From: Stereum hirsutum FP-91666 SS1
Taxonomy: Eukaryota > Basidiomycota > Agaricomycetes > Russulales > Stereaceae
Assembly (NCBI RefSeq): GCF_000264905.1
Contig: NW_006763141.1
Span: forward strand, 1,004,943 to 1,068,942
DNA length: 64,000 nt
Direction: 5' to 3'
Below the pieces are notes generated by a model. It was given only the letters and a program-made list of their open reading frames with translations. It was not told the origin of the DNA and searched no databases. The translations under genes and the position numbers were made by a program. Below, piece by piece: positions 55,761 to 64,000 of the stretch (position 1 is the stretch's first letter; each line of letters starts with the position of its first letter).

Positions 55761-58018
55761 ATGTTGACGTTCTATAATCCTTACGCCCTCGGCGCTATCT
55801 CCACTATTGGTGGTTTCCTCTTCGGTTCTGACATCTCCAGTGTCTCCGCCTTCCTCGCCGTCGATTCCTACCTCGATTATTTCGGCCATCCTGATGATAT
55901 CACTCAGTACGTTCATCTTTCTTAGTTCCAGTGGCTGAATTTGCAATTGACCTGGTCATGGGACCCCCTTGGTGCAAATCATCTACGATTTCGCTTTGAT
56001 TTCCGTTCGTAAGGGGTGGCATTACTGCGGGTATGTGGACTTCTGCTCGCCTTGGAATGATTCCGTCGAACTAACGAGACTGCTTACAGCTATGCCGGCG
56101 GGAGCCTTCATCGGCGCCAACATCGGTGGCTACGTCTCTGACAGACTAGGCCGTAAGAAGAGCCTGCTCGTCTCCATTGTCTTCTGGATTGTTGGGTGTA
56201 TCCTGGCCTGTGCGGCTCAGGACGTTGCCATGCTCGTCGTCGGTCGTATCGTCAAGGGCGTCACTGTTGGTTGGACTAGGTCAGTCTAATCCCGTCAGAC
56301 CCCTTTCGAACTTTGTTGCTCACCGATTTGGAATGTTTAGTGGTCAAGTCCCTGCCTACCTCGCCGAGCAATCTCCCAAGGCCATCCGTGGTCGTCTCGT
56401 TGGACTTCAGCAACTTTCCATCACCCTCGGTATCCTCGTGAGTTCAGTCAGCCTTTGATACGCGTGCGTTTCCTAACCCAAACCTCTTCGAATAGGTTAT
56501 GTTCTACATCTCCTACGGTTGTTCATTCATCGCCGGAACTACCTCCTTCCGTCTTGCCTGGGGTCTCCAGCTCGTCCCCGGCGTCCTGTTCGCCTTCGGT
56601 CTTCTCTTCCTTCCTGAGTCCATTCGATGGCTCGGTACCAAGGGTCGGTGGGAAGAGGCCGAGTACATCATGGCACGCATCCACGGCATGGAAGTCAATG
56701 ATCCCTACATCCAGGCGGAGATTGCTGAACTTAAAGAGGCCGTCAGGATTGAGGAGACCATGAAGAAGTTCGGTTTCCTCGACCTATTTAGGCCCCAGCT
56801 CTTGACCCGGACGTTCTGCGCTGTCGGTGCCCAAGTCTGGAGGTTCGTTCAATCATATTATCTGCCGCTAGTCCGCTTCTGATGTTCGCCTGGTTAGTCA
56901 ATTGCAGGGTGTCAACGTTATGATGTACTACATTGTCTACGTCTTCCAGATGGCTGGTTTGACTGGCAACACCAACCTCACTTCGTCGTCCATCCAATAC
57001 GTTATCAACTTCGTCATGACCATCCCCGCCATCCTGTGGGTCGACAACGTATGCTCTTCTTGTCTTCACTTCCCTTCATCTATCGCTAATCTGGCGTTCG
57101 TCAACTAGTGGGGTCGTCGCCCAACGCTCCTGATCGGTGCTCTTCTCATGGCTGGATGGATGTTTGCCACCTCCGGCCTTCTCGCGACGTAAGCTATCCG
57201 ATCACCGTCTACGAACTCGTTCACACGTACTGATCTGAACTCCGAATATCAGCTACGGCCACTACGTCGACGGTATCGACGACAACCCCGATATCCGGTG
57301 GACCATCTCTGGTGCCCCCAGCAAAGGTGTCATCGCCTGCAGCTTCCTCTTCGTCGCTACTTACGCCGTCACCTGGGGTACGTTCTTTCTTGATTATTCC
57401 CACCTGGACAAGCACTGACAGATTGGTATAGCTCCCCTCAGCTGGGTTTACATCTCTGAGATTATGCCCTTGCCCGCCCGTGCTGCTGGTGCTGGCTTGG
57501 CCACTGTAAGTTTCTCTCCCTTCCGGTCGACGGTAGCATTGTCGCTGACGAGGTTTAACAGAGTACAAATTGGATTATGAACTTCGCGCTGTCCTTCGTA
57601 CGTGTCTATTGCCGCGTGTACTTCGGAATAGTCATTGACTTTCTCGTTCGATCTACCCACAGTTCGTCCCTCCAGCCTTCCGCAACATCCAATGGAAGAC
57701 CTACATCATCTTCGCCGTCTTCTGTCTCGCTTCCTTCCTCCACGTAAGTCCCTTGTCTTTCTCCTTTCCTCGTACACCACGTCTGTCTTGCTCTCTCGAC
57801 TCACATGTAAATCTCTCCAGGTCTTCTTCTTCTTCCACGAAACCAAGGGCCGCAGTCTCGAAGAGATCTCAGCCATCTTCGAGTCCGGCAAGCGCCCCTT
57901 CCTGCCTTCTCACAAGTTACACCACAAGGTTGTCCACTCGGACTCAGAGCTTTCGCATGAGCCCAAGGAGATCATGGAGAAGGATCAACACGAGACGGAT
58001 CATATCGCCCACAAATAA
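55761..58018 (+). CDS. MFS sugar (hexose-type) transporter
   Basis: Twelve-helix plasma-membrane sugar/proton symporter of the MFS sugar porter family. The ATG at 55761 has a good context (CACCATGTTG). Signatures in order: STIGGFLFGSDISSVSAFL (helix 1), AMPAGAFIGANIGGYVSDRL with GRKKS (loop 2-3 motif), GRIVKGVTVG, GQVPAYLAEQSPKAIRGRLV, GLQQLSITLGILV, LPESIRWL with an ARIHG stretch, QLQGVNVMMYYIVYVFQMAG (helix 7), WGRRPTLLIGA, APLSWVYISEIMPLPARAAG and FFFHETKGRSLEEISAIFES (end of helix 12). About eleven exons join in frame. The C-tail is His- and acid-rich, ending DHIAHK. Substrate cannot be set by eye. Confidence 0.92.
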
Positions 58019-59026
58019 TTGCCTCATCTCCCCCTTTTTACCTGACGACGCGACCCATCAAAAATGGGAAAGGGAACGATTTTTACTCTTCACGTTTCAC
58101 CACTCACGGCTACGAATTCGTTCAACTTTTTCTCTTCCTTCAAGGTTCTCATGATCTGATGTCTTCTGTTCTGCCTGTGCATCTTCTTCTCTTTCGGGCC
58201 TCAGTTACTCTTATTCTTCTGCTCATCACATCAATATCTTATCCGAACTCACCCACAACCCCCATATCCACACATCCGTAATCGTTTTACGCCACGCCAC
58301 GTCTAGACTCTTTGTATTCCCCAGCGTTCCCTTCGCCTACACTCTTCCTTGTACATCCACCATCCGGTCTTCCGGCCCTTCACCAACTCGGAGACCTCAC
58401 TAGAGCCTAGACGATCAGAACCTTCTCCTTCGCCCATACCCCTTTACCTTCACAACTTACCATACATACACAGAGTCTTAGATCGGTGCCGGTGACGTTG
58501 TATTTCCATCCACTTGACTCTACCCAGCCACATTGGATACCTTACGTCTCATTCACGTCTTTGTTTCTTGCGTCCTTGAACTTGTATTAGCATTATCATT
58601 ACTGAAACTGAGCTGAACTGTGTACCAGTATCTGTTCTGCGCTTCTTCTGGCTGACGCTTTTGCGACCTGAAATTGAATAATTTTTGCCTTCAACCACCT
58701 TATGAGTGATTCACGATTATATTTGAAGTGTCTGCTTCCTGCTGAAAACTCGGATGGCTCAAGATGAAGTCCTTGGCGAGATGGAACAGTTTTCTCCCTG
58801 ATCCAACTTTCAGATCGTCTCGTGGTTATGCTGCCAGACGAAATTGGTGCGTCACACTAGGGCCACCAAGCACATTGTTTCGCTCGGAGATCGCACTTCG
58901 TATCGTTCAAAGCACGCAGTATTCATACACATCTAAGCCCTCGTTGGCAAACGATTGCATGACCTAGCCCGTTTCAATGCCGCACAGGTCACCTCCCAAT
59001 ATAACATCATCGTCTCGCTCATCCGC
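58019..59026. other. Convergent intergenic region
   Basis: About 1 kb between the stops of the sugar transporter and the Rtt106-like gene. The left half is pyrimidine-rich 3' UTR-like sequence. No gene was recognised. Confidence 0.55.
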
Positions 59027-60982
59027 TCAATCTTCCAACTCATCCTCGCCATCCTCCCCTTCATCCATCTCCACCACTTCCACTACTTTCTTCGACCCTT
59101 TTGTGTCCTTTTTCGACCCTCCGCCCATCATATCTCCAAGGACCATACCCACAGCGGCGTCCATAGTCGCCTTCGACATTTTCTTCGGCATAGCCCCTGG
59201 CCGCAGAAGGGGATGATGTTTCGGGTCTAGTGCTTCCTCTTCTTCCTCGTCCTCTTCCTCCTGGCTACCGCCACCTTCGTCATCCTCGCCATCCTCACCC
59301 TCGTCCCCAGTCTCCGCATCACTCGCATTCGAGCCCCCATCAGAGTCACCCTCAGAGTCGGAATCCGAACCAGACGAAGGAGATCCTCCATCGTCATCAC
59401 TACTATCCACCTCAAAGTTCGAATCCGAGTCCGAATCTGCCTCGCCATCGCCTTCTCCGTCTACCTCCATCTTGTCCGTCTCTTGAGCTTTGCCCTTTCC
59501 CTTGCTGTCTTTTCCGTTCGCGTTCGATTTCGACGGCGAAGAAGTGGCTTGATGTGGTTTCGATGCAGATGACGACGAAGAGGAAGGAACGCGCCCGAAA
59601 GAAGATCGATACTTCCTCACCCACTCCCTAATCCCCTCCTGCTCTTTCCCATCCACCATCCCCAGCTCCGTCTCCTCGCCTTCCATCATCTCTTCCTCTT
59701 CCTCCTCTTCCCCCGCGCCATTCCCTTTTCCATCCGCCCCTCCCGCTTTTTCTTTCCCATCGCCACCTCCAACCCTCTCCGCCCTCCTCTTCAAAAACAC
59801 CGAACAAGTCCGCCCCGTCGCGCTCAACATCCTCACCCCTTCCTCATACCCCGCCACCCCGGCCTCGGACTCCTCGCTCGGCGGGGCTAAATCATGCAGG
59901 GCCCAGAACTCGCAGGGTTTAGACTCGAGAAGCAGACCTTGTTTGAAGAACCAGATGGTGGATTCCTTGGCGCCGCGGTAGGCCGTGATGCCGCGAGCTA
60001 TGGGCCCAGTTGATGTCGCGGCTGATGAGTCGTCGGGGTCTGTCTTTGGGTTCGTTGAAGAGGCAAGGGAAGCAGAAGGAATGGAAGGAGGAACCGGAGT
60101 GTGGAGGGAGCAGGCTTCGGGTAGATGGGAAAGGAACGTTAGAAGGGAAGGTCTAGAGGGCGTTCCTTTGGGGTGAGTGGTCGTTGAAGGGACATTTTCA
60201 GATTCGGATTTGGATTCGGAAGTGGGGTATGTCGTGGTGGCGAACGCTGTAGTTGGCTCTGCGTCGATTCCGAACGTGACTTGCACATTCGCCACCTCCT
60301 TCTCCTTCGCTGTATCCTTCTCCTTGTCGTTGGCCTTCCCTTTCGCTCCACCCTTCGCCTTGTCTGGTACATCTCCACTCATCAATATGACGGTCCAGTG
60401 TAACTTCGCCTTTCCCCTTGTCGGGAGTAAGAAACATCGTTTGAGTTGCGATAGTGGGATAGGCGGGTATTCGAGGGCGTTGGTCGTGGGGTTCGTCAGG
60501 CGTAGGGAAGCTTGGTGGATCGTGATCGTGAGCTTTTTGCGCAGGGGAGAGGTGAGCGAAAGGGCGGGGAGGGTGAATAGTGGAAGATCTTGAGCTTCTG
60601 TCGTTGGTTTTAGGTTTGGGTTCGTGGCTAGGAGTGCGGACGAGGATGAGGGCGAGGGTTTGAGTTTTTTGGGTGGCGTGCTAGGTCCTTCGGGCGAGGG
60701 AGAACGTTTTCGTCTCGTCCCGTTTGTGCCCGTGCTCGTTTCTGGGATGAGGGAAGCTAATGTTTCGGTGACCCGTGTCTGGAATGAGGACCAGGTGGAT
60801 TGTGTTTGGAGGTTGGCGGAGGGAGGGCAGGGCCCGTTGGAGACGAGGCGAAGAAGGGCTTCGATGGCTTGAGTTTCTGGAGAGTTGGGGGAGGATATGA
60901 GGGATTCGATGGTTTGTTGGTATTCTGGAGGGACGGAAGAGGTGGAGAGGAGTGCTTGGAGGTAGGAAGCGGAGGAAGACAT
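59027..60982 (-). CDS. Rtt106-like histone chaperone
   Basis: Single-exon gene of 651 residues. The N-terminal helical part (SASYLQALLSTSSVPPEYQQ) is followed by a disordered KR-rich segment with a likely nuclear signal (RRKRSPSPEG, PPKKLKP). A tandem PH-type region follows: LPLFTLPALSLTSPLRKKLT, LSQLKRCFLLPTRGKAKLHW, RGITAYRGAKESTIWFFKQG, LLLESKPCEFWALHDL and SATGRTCSVFLKRRAE. This order matches the Rtt106/Pob3 double-PH fold, which binds H3-H4 acetylated on K56. A long acidic tail (runs of E, D and S) ends DELED. The length exceeds yeast Rtt106 (455) because of the linkers and acidic tail, as in other basidiomycetes. Confidence 0.82.
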   Translation of the reverse strand: MSSSASYLQALLSTSSVPPEYQQTIESLISSPNSPETQAIEALLRLVSNGPCPPSANLQTQSTWSSFQTRVTETLASLIPETSTGTNGTRRKRSPSPEGPSTPPKKLKPSPSSSSALLATNPNLKPTTEAQDLPLFTLPALSLTSPLRKKLTITIHQASLRLTNPTTNALEYPPIPLSQLKRCFLLPTRGKAKLHWTVILMSGDVPDKAKGGAKGKANDKEKDTAKEKEVANVQVTFGIDAEPTTAFATTTYPTSESKSESENVPSTTTHPKGTPSRPSLLTFLSHLPEACSLHTPVPPSIPSASLASSTNPKTDPDDSSAATSTGPIARGITAYRGAKESTIWFFKQGLLLESKPCEFWALHDLAPPSEESEAGVAGYEEGVRMLSATGRTCSVFLKRRAERVGGGDGKEKAGGADGKGNGAGEEEEEEEMMEGEETELGMVDGKEQEGIREWVRKYRSSFGRVPSSSSSSASKPHQATSSPSKSNANGKDSKGKGKAQETDKMEVDGEGDGEADSDSDSNFEVDSSDDDGGSPSSGSDSDSEGDSDGGSNASDAETGDEGEDGEDDEGGGSQEEEDEEEEEALDPKHHPLLRPGAMPKKMSKATMDAAVGMVLGDMMGGGSKKDTKGSKKVVEVVEMDEGEDGEDELED

Positions 60983-62174
60983 TGGGCGGAGTGGCGTGTG
61001 TGGTCAAAATGGTCAAAATCCTGTGCGCGATAGGTCTTGGATAAGTGAAGGTCCAACAAAGACTGACAACCAGAAGATACGACTTGTACGATGAAGTGTA
61101 AAAGCTTCAGGGTGGTCTCGGAAGTGCTGGATTATACGACATGAGCGTGGAGTGTGAAGAAATTTTTCGACAGGGATGGTGAGTGGCTTCGCCTCGAGCA
61201 ATCGTCCCAGAATGCAGACAGTCCCGTTTAGATTTGAAGCATACCGAGCACGAAACAAAGGCGTTGGGGACACGAGTATGGCACTTGGTGCTGACACCAA
61301 CGAAACATGGCGCTCCCGGACCTGTATGCACCACCCTCTGAGCCACAAGAATGACGGTTACTACAACCTGACCCTTTGAAAGTAGTGGGTACTGCTAAAG
61401 CAGCAGGAAAGGACGCAACGTAGCACATCATGGTCATACCATGAGGATAGTGACCGACGGCGTTGATGGTGCCACAGCAACGTTCTGTGAGAATGTCATG
61501 CTATCAGCTAGGTAGGGAGCCGAGTATCATGCTCCCTCCCGCACGGACTTACATTCAAACTATAAGGAGAAAAATGCTAATAGTCCAAGAGTAAACTTCA
61601 AACTCACAGTGCTTAAATACACGTCAACGATACGATGTGGCGAGCCGTATTAGACGCCGGGAGGACTTCGTCTCGGATCGTAAACTGTAATGAAGGCAGT
61701 TGCAGACCATAATTAGATACATTAACTGGTATAGAGAGAAATAAAGGCGCACTGAATTTAAATAGTGAGATAGCAGCAGGACTGTCGTGACGAGACTCTC
61801 ACGCGTTGAAGTCGATGCGCCTTGGGTGATGCCAGTTGATATGTGGGTGAGAGGGAGCGCAAACCTTTCAAATGACGTTCAAATATTGAAATAGGATAAA
61901 CACGCTAGGCAACGGCATACCTAGGCAGTTATTAGCGATACTAGAGGAAAGCACGAACGGCAGTCGACCGTGATGGTTCAAGATGAAACACGATGCGCGA
62001 CGCGACGCAGACGCGTGTGTGGCGTAACCACGACGACCCTAACCCGAAATCGAGGTCACGACCATTTTCCCCTCTGCAACGACCTGCTCAATGCTCACCT
62101 GAACTCTGTACTCATCGCCTCACCTCATCCAGCCTATCTATCATATCACTCGACTCGAGTGAGAAATAAACAAA
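60983..62174. other. Divergent intergenic region
   Basis: About 1.2 kb between the starts of the Rtt106-like and Dim1 genes. It holds both promoters. No additional gene, TATA box or structured RNA stood out. Confidence 0.55.
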
Positions 62175-63540
<1,366 letters not shown>

Positions 63541-63735
63541 TACTCAACATGGCGAGGTGTGGTGTGTGTTGCCGCGGTCATGGTCATAGTCACCTCTAAG
63601 TTATTGTTTCCTTTTGGCCTGCTTTGTTGAGCTTCTGTTTGCTTTCGTTTGTGCAGGATATACTTATCAATGTTTCCCGTTCGAGGTCGGGAATGCATTT
63701 CGCGTCCTCGCCGTTGAATATATTTCAAGGTGCGG

Positions 63736-63885
63736 ACACATAATCCGCGTCGCGCGGGGCGTGTAGACGCACAATGGCCTGCTTGATTTTCTTTCAGTGC
63801 TGAACTGCTCCTCGCCCTTCTGAGGCACCGTACTTGAACGTACATGAAGGAAACACACGATCCGCGTTGCTCGCGTGGCGTATAG
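63736..63885. repeat. Short direct repeat downstream of DIM1
   Basis: Two copies of about 32 bp (63736-63766 and 63853-63885) share ACACA, ATCCGCGT and GGCGT.TAG with a few substitutions. Function unknown. Confidence 0.5.
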
Positions 63886-64000
63886 CACGGTGTACTTGCC
63901 ACATCGGTGCCATCGTAACGACACCGCCCGTCTGCCCTCCACATCTGAAACTTCCGCCCGTCTATGTACGCTCGTACAAAATATGGCATGCGGAAGACAA

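Noticed and set aside
58764..58967. Short plus-strand frame starting MKSLARWNSF
   Set aside because: It lies in the convergent 3' region of two real genes, with no promoter or splice support.

Overview
The window looks like nuclear DNA of a wood- or litter-decaying basidiomycete, probably an agaricomycete. Genes are compact with many introns of about 50-60 bp (GT..AG, often GTRNGT donors). Several 5' ends have TATA boxes. Gene content fits a plant-biomass degrader: an AA9 lytic polysaccharide monooxygenase, a GH78-like alpha-L-rhamnosidase, a sugar transporter, a fungal UbiA-type prenyltransferase and a family of multi-pass membrane proteins typical of mushroom-forming fungi. All gene models were spliced by eye from reading frames and splice consensus. 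Outer limits are firmer than individual exon edges. No similarity search was run.

Left part (1-20 kb): the SET2 H3K36 methyltransferase runs off the left edge. It is followed by a PP28/PDAP1-type phosphoprotein, the complex I LYR subunit NDUFA6, and a spliced, apparently non-coding gene with two near-identical box C/D snoRNAs in successive introns. Next come the secreted GH78-like enzyme convergent with the AA9 enzyme, then a large kelch-repeat protein interrupted by a 459-base assembly gap.

Middle (20-34 kb): a 5 kb gene-poor stretch holds a decayed tandem array of 0.65-0.8 kb units. Then come a small four-helix membrane protein, a 100 bp hairpin element, a U6 snRNA gene divergent from the eIF2D (ligatin/Tma64) gene, and the UbiA-like gene.

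Right-middle (32-51 kb): three paralogues of one GPCR-like multi-helix membrane family (32.6-34.8 kb minus, 40.5-43.9 kb plus, 47.5-50.4 kb plus) are interleaved with a small secreted Cys-containing protein and a proline-rich, probably actin-cytoskeleton-related protein. A terminal-inverted-repeat element lies at 46.3 kb. A second U6 copy follows the third paralogue. Both U6 copies share a conserved upstream element at exactly the same distance from the RNA start.

Right part (51-64 kb): an unidentified multi-exon gene, a G-rich purine tract, a long quiet region, a sugar/H+ symporter, an Rtt106-like histone chaperone and the Dim1 18S rRNA dimethyltransferase.

There is no operon logic. Housekeeping RNA-processing and chromatin genes (SET2, Rtt106, Dim1, eIF2D, U6, snoRNAs) are mixed with secreted and membrane genes of carbon nutrition.
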